Below, in pieces: positions 38,229-48,998 of a stretch of 64,000 nt of DNA (position 1 is its first letter; each line of letters opens with the position of its first letter). Position numbers and translations under genes: made by a program. The stretch comes from Callaeas wilsoni (lineage: Eukaryota > Chordata > Aves > Passeriformes > Callaeidae). A model generated the notes under the pieces. It was not told where the DNA came from. It made no database searches and saw nothing but the letters and a program-made list of their open reading frames with translations. Where the stretch lies: the NCBI GenBank assembly GCA_013398955.1, contig VWPU01003241.1:172710-236709 (forward strand), given 5' to 3'.

Positions 38229-39436
38229 GCAAGCAAGCGGCTCAAAAGCTGGAGATGTAAGTCTCTGTTCCTTTTTGTTGATACCCACACATCCTGCTCA
38301 GCATCCTTGGGAATTTTCAACTGGGTCAACTCCACCTCCAAACAGACTTATTTTTGAAAAGATTTTATTACATGGATCTTTTGCAACCCCACTGGGAACC
38401 TCCAACATTGTAGTCTATTCCCAGCATCTTCCACTTTTCACTGTCACGCTCCAGCTTGGCTGACCCTGGAGGATGCTCACTTATCCAACCCCTCCTGCTG
38501 AAACGGGGTAGGGGAATGTCCTGAGGAGATAAAAATCATGTCTAAGTGCCCAGGATGTGAGCTGAGACAGCTGTTGATAGCTGAGCGATAGCTGAGTGAC
38601 CCTGAAATCCCACTTAGGTCAGGTGAAGAGTAGGTACAAAAAGAAGCATGTGTTTACAATATTCAAAATAGATACACTGACAAGGAACACCTCAGTAAAG
38701 GAATAATAACGTTTCAGGTACTAACAAAATCAGGAAAGTGCTCTCTTGTTTCCAGTGGTTTCCCACCTTTGCGATCAGCAGAACATCTTGTCTACGCATG
38801 TGCCACACATCTCAAACTGCGTCCAACAGGAAGCACCTTGTTGTGCAAGAACATTTTCACCACCTCTCCTTTGAAAACCTTCAGGCAGACTGAAACTTTT
38901 TATCCTCATACTCCCATGAGATTTATTCTGTTTTCCCTTTCTCCAGCAAAAGGGACAGCTTTTGTTTGAAATACAAACAAACCTTTTCTTACAAGACAGG
39001 ACCTGAAAATTTCCTTTCTGTTGGAGCAGGTGTCCCCCCGTACCCATCAGGCTATTTAAAAACACCTCGTCCCTCTGTTTGCCTGAAGTGCCCTACTCTG
39101 GTAACCAACCCAGTGTATCCAGAGCGAAATGTTGTATGATTGGGCTTTTTATAATCTCTGGCATCTTTCTTTATTAAATTATACAAATGATTGAATAAAC
39201 TGTACACACACAGCTCATTATTGGCCCTTGCTGGAGACCAGATACAAAAATAATTATGGACTTGCAGGTGACTGTCACTAATAACTTGCACCTAAATGAA
39301 GGATTTCACAAGTTACACTATCACGTAAGCACTGAATAGTTTGCTACTGTAGTGAAAAACATTTAGTACCCTTAGATCCCTGAGCATGTCCTAGAAGAAT
39401 GGGAAGCTGAGCCAAACAGTCACATGAATGTAACAG
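38229..39436. other. Intergenic, no gene recognised
   Basis: Non-coding. A pair of GATAGCTGAG-type words near 38576-38600 faintly recalls a tRNA D arm but has nothing else to support it. Confidence 0.4.
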
Positions 39437-39500
39437 GCTGTAGCTCAAGAGGCACAATAATTTACTTAGCATAAAGCAAGTCCTGAGACCAGTGTCTACA
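39437..39500 (+). pseudogene. tRNA-Ala-like relic
   Basis: TAGCTCAAGAGG matches 11 of 12 bases of the intact tRNA-Ala TAGCTCAAGTGG. Eight bases later TTACTTAGCAT matches 10 of 11 of TTGCTTAGCAT, and the 8-base spacing equals that in the intact gene. The downstream T arm is barely recognisable. Two matched blocks at the right spacing make chance unlikely, but this rests on reading by eye. Confidence 0.55.
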
Positions 39501-40160
39501 TTGTGTGAGAGGTTTTGGGGTTTTTTTTTGTTTTGTTTTTTTTTTCTTGGCTTTCATTCACCCTCAGGTGTATTACAGTCTTACACAGAAATGCATGCAT
39601 ATCAACTCTTTCTGAGTGGGTGAGAGAGAAAAAATATCTTAGAGATGGAGATAGAGGGAGAAAGGAGGTGATCCCTTCTCTTGAAGAAAGTCTGTGTGTT
39701 CTTTTATTCTGTGAGCAATCCTTTGGGAAAAGTGAAAAGAGTTGCCACTGAATCAGTGAAAAGGAACAAAGGAGTTTAGAGATGTTTATATAGGAAGGGG
39801 TGAATCTTGGGAATAAAATAAATCTTTGGCCCTAGACAGAGTCCGTGCACTGTCTCACACCAGGGAGTAGCATAGGGATGTGCTTTTGGACTGTGGATTC
39901 AGATTTGACTGCCAGTGAGTACAAAGTTGTGTGGATAACAGACATCTAAGGAAATGGATGTCTTTCCTCAATTTGTGCTTGCTGAGATGCCTCTGTTCCC
40001 TAAAAGGCAGGTTTTCATGCCTGGGTTCCTCATGGGACAGTTCCTGAGAGGGATGCACTGCACCATGCTGAAAGAGAAGGGAGAAAAGGTTGCTGTTGGT
40101 GCCTGTGTGTGTGTCCATACACATGTACAAAAACATACTAATTAATGAAAGAGGTATCTG

Positions 40161-40217
40161 GGGCCAGGGACATAATGCACAAAGAGAAGCAGTGTGCAGG
40201 TCTGACTCCTGCTGAGT
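40161..40217 (+). pseudogene. tRNA-Arg-like relic with central deletion
   Basis: It begins GGGCCAG exactly as the intact tRNA-Arg. A weak match to the D arm follows (ATAATG for GCAATGG), then AGAAG. It ends CAGGTCTGACTCCTGCTG against the intact AGGTTCGACTCCTGCCTG. About 14 nt covering the anticodon arm are missing. Confidence 0.6.
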
Positions 40218-40959
40218 TTCATAAATCTGTTTCCCTGCTGACAATCTTGCTGGTACTATACTCCCACCGAGAGTGCATCTTCCTTGCTCATATCTGAAAT
40301 CTACCCCAGAGAAACACTCCCACACAGAGAGAAGACTCACTCGGGGTTCTGTTGAAGGAGAAAACTTCACTTCCATTCTCCCCCTGCTATGCAGACAGAT
40401 TTGGACACTTTCAGACACGTTTACTCTCTCCAAGCCAGGAGCTGTTGCCAAGCGTGTTTTTCTGCACCCCACATAGCACCTGTAATGGAAAAGAAGACTT
40501 GAAGGGAAAAGGAAACCATAGAACACAGGAGAGAAAAAAGCAGACTATGAGTGCTGGCTATCTTATTAACTATGTCCTAAGCAAGCCCACATCTGTCTGC
40601 ATTAAAACCCTTCTGTATAAGGACCTCTGTGACCCCTCTCCTGCTCCACATTCTGCTAGAACATCCCATGTCACCCTTTTTGGGACATCCGAAGGACCAA
40701 ACATCACATCTGTCATCTTAAGTCAAGAGACAATGGAGGACTTTTATCCACTCCTATCAGCCAGGGTGCTCACAGGCCTCATTTATAAGGATTATCTGGA
40801 TTGTTTGGCATCACATAAAGCAACATGCAAAATGAGGAGAGACTGTCCAGAGCGGAACACAAAGGATCACCATGTGAAAAAAGACCTAACAAAACTAGGT
40901 AAGACTGAATTAAAAACGCTTAATTATTTTTCGCTCCACATAGGAGAATGCCAAATATA

Positions 40960-41300
40960 TGTTATTAAATTGAGAGGGGATCTCATTAAGGCATATAAGT
41001 ATCTCAGAGGTGGGTGCCACGAGGATGGTGCCAGACTCTTTTCAGCAGCGCCCAGTGACAGGACAAGGAGCAATGGTCATAAACTAAAGCACCAGAAATT
41101 CCAGCTCAACATGAGGAAGAACTTCCTTACACTGAGGGTGGCAGAGCACTGGAACAGACTGCCCAGGGAGGTAGTGGAATCTCCCTCTCTGGAGACATTC
41201 AAAACCCACCTGGATGCATTCCTGCGTAAGCTGCTCTAGGTGACTCTACCTCAGCAGGGGGGGCCTCCGGAGGTCCCGTTCAATCCTAACAATTCCGTGA
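40960..41300 (+). mobile_element. CR1 LINE 3' fragment with ORF2 C-terminus still open
   Basis: The plus strand encodes, without a stop, the C-terminal CR1 ORF2 region. This includes LRGDLIKAYKYLRGGC, RVAEHWNRLPREVVESPSLE and FKTHLDAFLRKLL before a TAG at 41237-41239. A 3' tail follows with CTCAGCAGGGGGGGCCTCCG and TCCCGTTCAATCCTAACAAT. The order HWNRLP, REVVESPSLE, then a short Leu-rich end is the CR1 pattern. The upstream part of the same 295-codon frame is not recognisable. Confidence 0.87.
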
Positions 41301-41488
41301 TTACGAGAACATAATATTTATTAAATCTCATTAAATAATAATTATAGTTTTATTAAATGTAACATATTTTTATGTCAAACAACAAAGCACTTCCAAAAGC
41401 ATCGCTGCAACACGTATTTCAGTATTTACTGCGGGGCTGCCACCTCTTTGCCTCTTTGCCGTATTTTATTTTTTGTTTCCTCCCAGGG

Positions 41489-41504
41489 AAAAAAAAAAAA
41501 AAAA
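41489..41504. repeat. A16 homopolymer
   Basis: Simple A run just left of the GC-rich tRNA segment. Confidence 0.9.
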
Positions 41505-41612
41505 GTTAATCGATTGTGTATCACATGTGTTTGTAATAGGAGCGTCTTCCTGAGCGGGAGCGAAGCCGCACTCCGGTCCCTCACCCAGGGGCCAGAAAAA
41601 AAAATCAGCGTC

Positions 41613-41703
41613 TCCTTCGAGCCGGAATCGAACCAGCGACCTAAGGATTCCCGCGGGGCGCGGCCTCTACAGTCCTCCGCTCTACCAGCTGAGCTATCGA
41701 AGG
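41613..41703 (-). tRNA. tRNA-Tyr (anticodon GTA), 18-nt intron
   Basis: The acceptor CCTTCGA pairs fully with TCGAAGG and the discriminator is A. The anticodon stem GAGGA pairs with TCCTT. The loop CTGTAG-A has GTA on the minus strand at 41670-41668 and an intron at 41649-41666 directly after position 37, the canonical site. The T arm is GCTGG TTCGATT CCGGC. A run of nine T on the minus strand just downstream (41596-41604) is the terminator. Intronic tRNA-Tyr is the rule in vertebrates. Confidence 0.97.
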
Positions 41704-41860
41704 GACCTGGCCGCCGCCCCCCAGCGGCCGCACAAGCCACCGCCCCGCCCCGCGCGCGGCTCTGCGCATGCTCCGGGCAGCGCCCGCCCTCGCGGGGAGC
41801 GAGGCTTGGGAGGAGGGCTCGGTGACGAGGCGGCGGCCGGGCTCGATGAGCGTGAGGGGT

Positions 41861-41929
41861 GGGCAGTGCAATGGCTAGCGCCTCTGTCCTGCAACAGGAG
41901 ACTGACGTTCGTCTCCTGCCTGGCGTGCG
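41861..41929 (+). pseudogene. tRNA-Arg-ACG-like relic
   Basis: Aligned to the intact tRNA-Arg: GGGC-AGTG, then CAATGGCTAGCGCCTCTG for CAATGGATAACGCGTCTG, then GTTCGTCTCCTGCCTGGC for GTTCGACTCCTGCCTGGC. About four bases are missing from the acceptor and D arm, and the anticodon loop is altered. It ends with the same CTCCTGCCTGGC as the copy at 43553. A TTTT terminator-like run follows at 41932-41935. Confidence 0.72.
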
Positions 41930-42123
41930 TGTTTTAGCGCAACCCTTTTAGCGCAGCCCGCGTTGTGGAGCAAAGTAGGGCTTTTCACAGCAGCACGCAC
42001 GCATCGCTTCCAAGTGTCAGCAGCGCTCATGAGCTACCGCAGTTATTTCTTCATAACTCCATGAGCCGCTTCTTTTGGGAAACTTGAATCCACGCGCTGC
42101 CGCGTCCAGTTCCGCGGGCCTCA

Positions 42124-42605
42124 GCACAGGAAGGACATGGAGGTGTTGGAGCGAGTCCGGAGGAGGGACACAAAGTGATCAGAGGGTGGGAGCAACTCTC
42201 CTGTGAAGTCAGGCTGAGAGAACTTGGGTTGTTCAGCCTAGAGGCGGCTCCCGGGAGACCTCAGAGCACTTTCCACTACCTAAAGGAGTTCCAAGAGAGC
42301 TAGAGAAGGACTTTTTCCAAGGTTCCTGTAATAACAGTACAAGAGGTAATGGCTTTAAACTGACAGAGGGTGGGTTCAGGCTGGATATAAGGAAGAAATT
42401 TTTTACAGTGGAGTTCATGAAACACTGGAACAGGTTGCCCAGAGAGGTGGTGGATGTCCCCTCCCTGAAAACACCCAAAACATCTAGGCCTCTGAGGAAC
42501 CTGATTGAGTTGAAGATACCCAGTGTCCCTGCTCATTGCAGGAGGGTTGGAAGTAGGTGACCTTAAAAGGTCCCTTCCAACCCAAACCATTCTATGATTC
42601 AATAA
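42124..42605 (+). mobile_element. CR1 LINE 3' fragment
   Basis: The CR1 3' region reads in order: GGACATGGAGGTGTTGGAGC, GTCAGGCTGAGAGAACTTGG, AACAGGTTGCCCAGAGAGGT, and GGTCCCTTCCAACCCAAACC followed by ATTCTATGATTC. Tail and order are diagnostic. Confidence 0.93.
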
Positions 42606-43092
42606 TTGGCTGTTCTGACGGTGTGGCGTGCTCTCAAATCTAATTATTGGGAATGCTTTCCCTGCCTCTTCCGTTTGCAAGCTCTTCCTTGTACACTGCA
42701 TAGCCTTTATGTACATGAAAAATGTTTGGGTTTTGTTGCAAAATCACACACATTTCATGCAACTGCACAACAAGGATGTTCTGGCACTTCTGAAGACTGA
42801 GGGATAATTAGAATGTAAACAACATTCCTAATCACAGCAGCATTGCTTGCTGCCTTCAGAGACCTCCTGATTGTTTTCTTTGATGTTGTCTGCGAGAGTA
42901 ACCATAGCGTGTCAGGCCAGTGTGGAGTACACTGCTCCTCTCCTAGGGCCAGAAGGTTTTTCCCCCATGTAATGTAATGGTGTGTTAATCGGTTTAATTT
43001 GGGGGTGGTGAGAAATGGAAAAAATTAAGCCTACAGTGGTGTTTTGCTTTGGGAAACACAACACTGCCAGGCAGACAAACAGGGTTAAATTG

Positions 43093-43410
43093 TAGAATCA
43101 GAGAATTTTAAGGCATTGGAAGGGACCTTACAGATCATCGGTCCTAAGCCCCCTGTCAGGGTCAGGGACACCTCCCACTGTGAGGTGCTTGCTTTGTTCA
43201 GGCTTGCTCAGGCCTTGCTCAAGGCCTGATCCAGCCTGGTCCTAAACACTGCCAGGGCTGGGACCCCCACAACCTCCCTGGGAAACCTGCTGCAGTGTCT
43301 CATCAGCCTCACAGCAAAGAATATTTCTTCCTAATCTCTAATTTAAATTTCCCCTCTCATTTTGTATCTGTTACTGTTTGTCCTGTTACTCCAGTTCCTG
43401 ACGAAGTCAG
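43093..43410 (-). mobile_element. CR1 LINE 3' fragment
   Basis: The plus strand begins with inverted CR1 tail sequence, TAGAATCAGAGAATTTTAAG, then TTGGAAGGGACCTTACAGAT. It continues through CCACAACCTCCCTGGGAAAC. Its body differs from the CR1 at 42124-42605, so the two are separate insertions rather than duplicates of one. Confidence 0.9.
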
Positions 43411-43552
43411 GATGATGAGATCAGATGGGAAAGGGGAAAAAAAGAGAAAAAAGAAGAGGAATGTAAGACGCCAGGAATGTGGGATCAGATGGAAAACCAT
43501 GCCCCCTCAACGCGCGACGAGGGCCGAGAACGGAAAACGTGAAAAATGAATG

Positions 43553-43625
43553 CGAGCCAGGCAGGAGTCGAACCTACAATCTTCTGATCCGTAGTCAGAC
43601 GCGTTATCCATTGCGCCACTGGCCC
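43553..43625 (-). tRNA. tRNA-Arg (anticodon ACG)
   Basis: Identical to the copy at 38034-38106 except for one base in the 3' strand of the T stem (CCTGC instead of CCTAC), which changes an A-U pair to a G-U pair. The anticodon ACG is at 43592-43590 on the minus strand. The acceptor, A box and B box are intact. A T5 terminator on the minus strand lies at 43542-43546. Confidence 0.97.
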
Positions 43626-43872
43626 CGCACGTGTACCGCTTTTTACCGCAGTCTTCTATACCCGAGAAGGAGGGCGCGGCGCACCCCGCACGACCCCGGG
43701 CTGCCCTCACGGCCCGGGCTCCGTCCTGCCCCGCCGGCAGGGGGCGCTCCCCGGCGTTCTCGCCCCGCCCCGCCACTGGCGGGAAGGCCCACCCGAATGC
43801 GGTACGTTCTGCGCATGCGCGAAGCGAGCCGGCTGTGGTCTTGGTGCGCGCTGGCGCCGTGAGTGGCAGGTC

Positions 43873-43963
43873 CCTTCGATAGCTCAGCTGGTAGAGCGGA
43901 GGACTGTAGAGGCTACGCCCCGCGGGAATCCTTAGGTCGCTGGTTCGATTCCGGCTCGAAGGA
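43873..43963 (+). tRNA. tRNA-Tyr (anticodon GTA), 18-nt intron
   Basis: The exons are identical to the copy at 41613-41703. The anticodon GTA is at 43906-43908 and the intron at 43910-43927. The intron differs from that of the minus-strand copy at only two positions. The 3' flank GAGACGCTGAT is shared with the other copy before the terminators diverge (T5 at 43975-43979 here). The A box is TAGCTCAGCTGG and the B box GGTTCGATTCC. Confidence 0.97.
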
Positions 43964-44404
43964 GACGCTGATGCTTTTTCTCCGTCCTATGCAAAGTGTT
44001 TTTAAACAATTTCTCTTTAACTTTTTGTAGGTACGGTTGCTTTTCTCCAAGAGTTCCGGCCGCATCGCAAACCGAGCCTGTGCGCTGTGTCTCGCTGACA
44101 CTCAGAGCGCCTCCTCCTGCGGGAGCAGGGAGTGTTGCACCTAAATGCAGGACTGCCAACATCTCCTGAATTTCTAAAGGAAAACAAGATGTGTGTTCAT
44201 ACTCCAACGTGCCACAAACCCTCACAAAGCAAGTCAGTGCAGGAGGATACCTGCTGAGATCCCTTTGTCTCATTGCAGTTAATTAGGATGTTGAAATTCT
44301 AAGGGTCATTTTTCTAAGTCTCCTTTCCTCTCTTCCAAATGTCTAGACAATGTTTTTACAGCATAAGGCTGTATCTGTACATAGTGCCACAAAAGGAATA
44401 CATT

Positions 44405-44525
44405 TTCATATCCAGCCAGCTGAAGTGTTCAAGTCCAGGCTGGACAGGGGACATCCCTGTCCATGGCTGGGGGTTGGAACCGAACGATATTTAACATCCC
44501 TTCCTACCTAGCTCATTCTAAGATT
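44405..44525 (+). mobile_element. CR1-like 3' end fragment
   Basis: Contains GTGTTCAAGTCCAGGCTGGA, a CCATGGCTGGGGGTTGGAAC block and CATCCCTTCCTACC, in the order of the last about 120 bp of CR1. The final octamer tail is eroded. Confidence 0.75.
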
Positions 44526-47500
44526 GGCATGTATTGACTCTCTCCCTCAGTGGAAAATTGCATGTCTTTACCAGTGTCTGTCTATTATAGGTGGCAGCTA
44601 CCATGCAGTTGTCCCATCTTACTGCCTTCCCAACTCTGGGATGGGTGAAACTGGCACGAAGAACTGAGTCCTCTTGTATGAAACTCTGTACCCATTCATC
44701 TCGCAAAGTGAAAGGAGAAGCTGGATGTGATGACTGAGCTGACTTCAGTTTGTGGAGGGAAGGAAGGGGGGTTACTGTAATCTGTGAGCCTTCTCCCTGG
44801 TTTGTAACAGCACGCTCTTTTCTTTTCTACAGGAAATGATAACATAGAAAAATAAATCAATAATTTTAACTGTGCTCAGTTTTGCATGCTTCTTCATTTC
44901 TCTTTAATGATTTTATTCTAAAAAGAGACAGAGATGTAATTCTTTTTGACTGAAATCATATCGGTATTCATTCTTATAGAAGGCAGGCAATCAAATTAAG
45001 TAACATACAATTATGTTTGAAGTTTTTTGTATTAAGCATTGTGGCTTATCCCACAAACTTGTTGTGGGGAGTAAAAGTGCACAAACTACCTAAATAACTA
45101 GTTACATGGTGGTACACCTAAATTGTCTATGCTGCCTCTTCTGTTTGCTGTTTTGAGTGAATCTGGGTATGTGTTAATATCTAAGCAAGCAAAGAAACAG
45201 ATCTTTGAGAATACAGCTAGCCAAAACGGTTGGCCCTTGTCCATATTTCAAATGCTTGGGCTTTTGTGGTCACAGAGACTGGATACCATCCTAGTGAGAA
45301 ATATTCCTGTCTTGTAGCACGCCCAAATTTTCTGGCACTCTGCGCTGGCTCTTGGACAGATGCAAAACCCCAGAGTGAGGTGCTGGATGTCTCAGGATGT
45401 CTGCTGTTGTCCTCAGCAGCATCGTGGTTCCACTCTCTGCACACATCTTTTGCTGGGGAAAATTGTTCTGTATAGATGCTGATTCCAGTAAAACTACTGT
45501 GTTACTTCACTTCATCACACATGATTTTTTTAACAAGCATTCTGCATTAAGTAAAGGACTTGCAACATGCAGCTATAGCTCTGGCTGCTTTGCATGGGCA
45601 GGCACATCTGCTGCAATGCAAGAGCTAGTTCCTCTTTGGGGAAACCCTGAGTTGCCATTTGACACTTGCCAAGGTGCAAAGCCATAACTTTGGACAGCTA
45701 TCTCAACAGCTTCTCTAGCTGTTACTGGAATGACTTTGTTGGTAGTGTGGCAAGGTAAAGGGAGTGTTACAATTAATACATACAACCTTTATTAGTCAGA
45801 GTGGTTGACAGCCAAGGTAGATTTGAATACATGATAGTTTACATATAAATAATTGTAGCAAAACAGAGAAAAAAATTGTGAACCTGTACATTTTGAGAAG
45901 TTTTCTGGGTGTGCAATTGAACTGTACACAAAACCAGATCATGTTAGCATATGTTCATGTTAGGAACTTTCTGAAAAGCAAACAAAGGAGTAAAATCACA
46001 TTGAAGAGCTAAGTCCTGAAATCCTTATTCATCGTTTCTCCACGTCCTCAGAATAGCTGATCTTCACATCAATGAGAGACACAAATGCTCTGGTACTCTA
46101 AAAAGAAAGTTTCCCATTTGAAATTAAACCATGAGATCTCTAACTGCGAGTCCTGGACAGCCCCCTCAGAGGCTTGGTCACTGGTTTGTTCTGAGGTTTT
46201 TTGCTAACTGAGATAATGCATTGTGGCTTTTCTGCACAGAACCCTGTGTCTGTAAAAGGGATTTGCAAACATGCAGCAGCTTGTCCATCTTTGCTTCACA
46301 CCATGAGATCGAGTCATAAATCTTTCCCAAGAAAAAGCTCTCATTTAGAAAGTGTAAATAAGAACTACATGACTTGTGGTAACATCTAAAGCCCATGGAG
46401 AAAATTTCCCTGATTTTGGTGAACTTTGGCTCTGGCCCTCTAGACCGATCAGAGGTGTTGCATGTGAAAAAATTCCCCAATTGCTTTTACTATTATGGGA
46501 TTTTACTTTTTCCTCCTTGGCTTTAGGCCTGCTCTGTAGCTGTTGTTGAAATCAAGGGTGCAATTCCCAGTGACTTCCATGGGAACAGGAGGATGGATTT
46601 CACATGGGGAAGGATTCCACGTACAACACGTAGCTTTACACCAGACTTTTCTCCCAGTGCCTCTTTCAGCTCTCTGCTGGAAATAGTCACTAGGTAACAG
46701 TTGGACATTTCCACACTAAATATCTCTACCAGACAGTGAAACTTAGGAAATCACTTCACCTGCAGATTTGTTGTGTACTACGTGCTCTCCCTACTCCTTC
46801 ATTTGGGGATAACATCCTGTTGGCCAGAGCCAACACCCTGAAAAGGGGAATAGTGAAGAAAGCCAAAAGAGGCGTGTGTGTGCTGGTGTCCTCAGCACAT
46901 ACCCAGTCTCTGGGCTCTGCCCATCTCACAGCACCCCTGTGCTGTCTGATCCATCCTCCCGGCGGGAAGATGCATGGCACTCGGCTACCACTGGAAAGAT
47001 GTGCCTCTGGGGTCATGTCTCCTTAGTGGGAGGATGGTGTCACCAGCCACCCTCTCTTGGGATCACTGGTTGGATGGGCACATCCTCCTTGGGCAGGCAG
47101 GATGGTGGTCTGGAGTTATGTACATATGAGTGGTTTCCAAAATCATTGAAACTGAAGACAAAGAAGCCCGTGAGTAGGAGGGAAGCAAGAGCCTGTGCAC
47201 AGCTCCGGCCATGCCAGGATCTTCCCTCTTTTCTGAAGAAAACCAGGGCTATTTCTGAGGGCAATGTGAGTGTTGGCTATCCCCAGTGCCTGCACCCAGA
47301 GAACAGATATATAACCTGAACAGGAAGTAATGGTCTTTAAACTATCCTTGTGTTATGGGACTTTTAAAGAAAGATTGAAAGTAGTATGTCTTAAATTTGG
47401 AGTTACAGCTGGTTCTATAAAACGCATTCTTTCCCCATGTATTTAGCTGACACTGAATGACATTTGATGGCAGAGGTGAGAATAGAAGGAAGATAATAAT

Positions 47501-48903
47501 GTTTCACAACTGCGGGATCCAATTTTAAGCAAGAGAATAACACTTTTGGCTAGTTATATATTCACCAGTCTGTATAATTTAGTGGAACATTGTGACCACC
47601 TTTAGACCACAGCATGCAAAAATAGCAAATACACAGAACTGACAGTGATTGATGTAAAATGATCAATAAGGAGAAATTCAGCTGCCTCAGGCTTAAACTA
47701 CTATGTCAAATCAGTGAAGTGCAAAGCCTAAGATCTAAGAAGTATTCCTTTAGCTCTTACAAATTAGTGGCCTAAGTTCTTCATGCTTCCTTTAGCCATA
47801 CCCACATATATCTTCCCTGATTTGTGCAGTGGTACACCTGAACATACACCTCATTCCTACCTCTTTATTTAAAATCATGCCATGTGCTCTTAAAGCCCCT
47901 GTGCCTGGCACAGAAGGGAGGATTCAGTCTTACCCCAATGAGCTGGTGAGGAGGACGGTCACTCCTTTGCTGCTTGCTTTCCCTGCCAAGTCCTTGCTGC
48001 TCCCACAGCCCAAGTGCCTGTGCTGGTGTGATGGCTCCCAGCCCAGTGCCAGCAGGGCAGTAGGGCCGGAAGCCAAGGGCATGGTGGAATAAGGCAGCTA
48101 GTAGAAAACTGTTGGCTGGGAATCAAAAGGAGGAGCTTTGCCACAGGCCTGTGGGAGGAGGAGAAAGGCTCTGGGACAGCCCAGGGCCAGCCTTCCACTC
48201 CCCGAGGTCTTTGTCCCCTGTGCTGTGCGTTTGCACTTTTGCAGGGGAAGACAGAGAGCCTAGATGTGCTTCTGGGTGAGGCTTCTGGATTTGGAGTGAC
48301 CTGCACTGTAACAACCACCAGAAAAATCTCCTGGCACTTTGTCTTGGCTCAGGATTTATAATTTATAATTGCCAGAGCTGGGTCTCAGCAAGCCACTAGC
48401 TGCCCTCCAAAGAGCACTTCTCTGCGAAGGAGAGCCCCATCTGTCTTGCCACCAACTTTCTCCCTGAGACCTCCTAAAGAGCACTTCTGGGGCTCCCTCA
48501 CAGTAATGTTTCACATCCAGCAACACAGCTGCATGCAAGGAAAGTTCCTGGGCCAGGGAGAGACTGAGCCAGTGTGTTCATAAAGGGACTCAAGACTGTG
48601 TCTGGGAGGTGAAACTACAGGTGAGGGCAGGGAGAAGACCAGCTAACCCAAAGGGAATATTATTAGAGGGAAAGACAATTTGAAGCTGTGAAAGACCAGC
48701 TCTGTACAGACCATAGGTATCTCCATACACAGCGCAGGTATCAACCTATTGGAAGTAGCATAGAGAGAGATTCTGCCTTGGTAAGAAATTACTCTCAGGT
48801 TACTCTTGATTAGCTTAAAGACAACTATGAACACAGGCTGCAGAACTTATGTTTTTCTCACTATGAGACTCAGTAAGAAGCACCAGCAGGTCGCTTGCCT
48901 GCT
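44526..48903. other. Intergenic region and DNAJC5B 3' flank
   Basis: AT-rich non-coding sequence with a GC-richer patch at 46.8-48.3 kb. It should include the DNAJC5B 3' UTR at its right end. A minus-strand AATAAA at 47864-47869 is one candidate polyadenylation signal, about 1 kb after the stop, but support is weak. No exon motif is seen. Confidence 0.5.
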
Positions 48904-48998
48904 CTAGGACTCTGTGCGATAGCTCCGATGGCTGTCCCCAATCAGTTGTGTCTTCTCAGTTACGTTAGTCGGCTGAAGCATAATAGGAGTTTCTCCAT
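48904..48998 (-). CDS. DNAJC5B: DNAJC5B last coding exon
   Basis: This 95-nt exon, too short for an ORF scan, was found by its family tail. After acceptor CAATTTAG it completes an Asp codon and encodes [20 protein letters not shown], then [10 protein letters not shown] and a TAG stop at 48904-48906. The human tail has LQPTNANEKTQLI and ends SYCTDS. The phase matches the G left by the preceding exon exactly. Confidence 0.93.

Larger units (their letters stand above)
41540..42130. other. CpG-rich segment around the left Tyr/Arg pair
   Basis: CpG and GC content is far above the surroundings, with many CGCG, GCCGCC and CGGCC words between and around the tRNA-Tyr at 41613-41703 and the Arg-like relic. 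It probably reflects the open, unmethylated state usual for active tRNA loci. A protein-gene promoter cannot be excluded, but I see no exon. Confidence 0.7.
43490..43970. other. CpG-rich segment around the right Arg/Tyr pair
   Basis: Very high GC and CpG density between tRNA-Arg (-) and tRNA-Tyr (+), with a GCGCATGCGC palindrome near 43811-43820. The two tRNA genes diverge from this segment. As on the left side, this fits an active RNA polymerase III locus. Confidence 0.7.

Noticed and set aside
38570..38630. Repeated GATAGCTGAG words resembling a tRNA-Tyr D arm
   Set aside because: Similarity stops after the D-arm word and the anticodon and T-arm parts do not align.
39855..40526. 223-codon minus-strand open frame, the longest on that strand
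   Set aside because: No recognisable domain; it spans a tRNA-Arg relic on the other strand, so it is probably chance.
47864..47869. AATAAA on the minus strand as the DNAJC5B poly(A) signal
   Set aside because: The hexamer is common in AT-rich DNA and no supporting downstream element is clear; noted only as a candidate.
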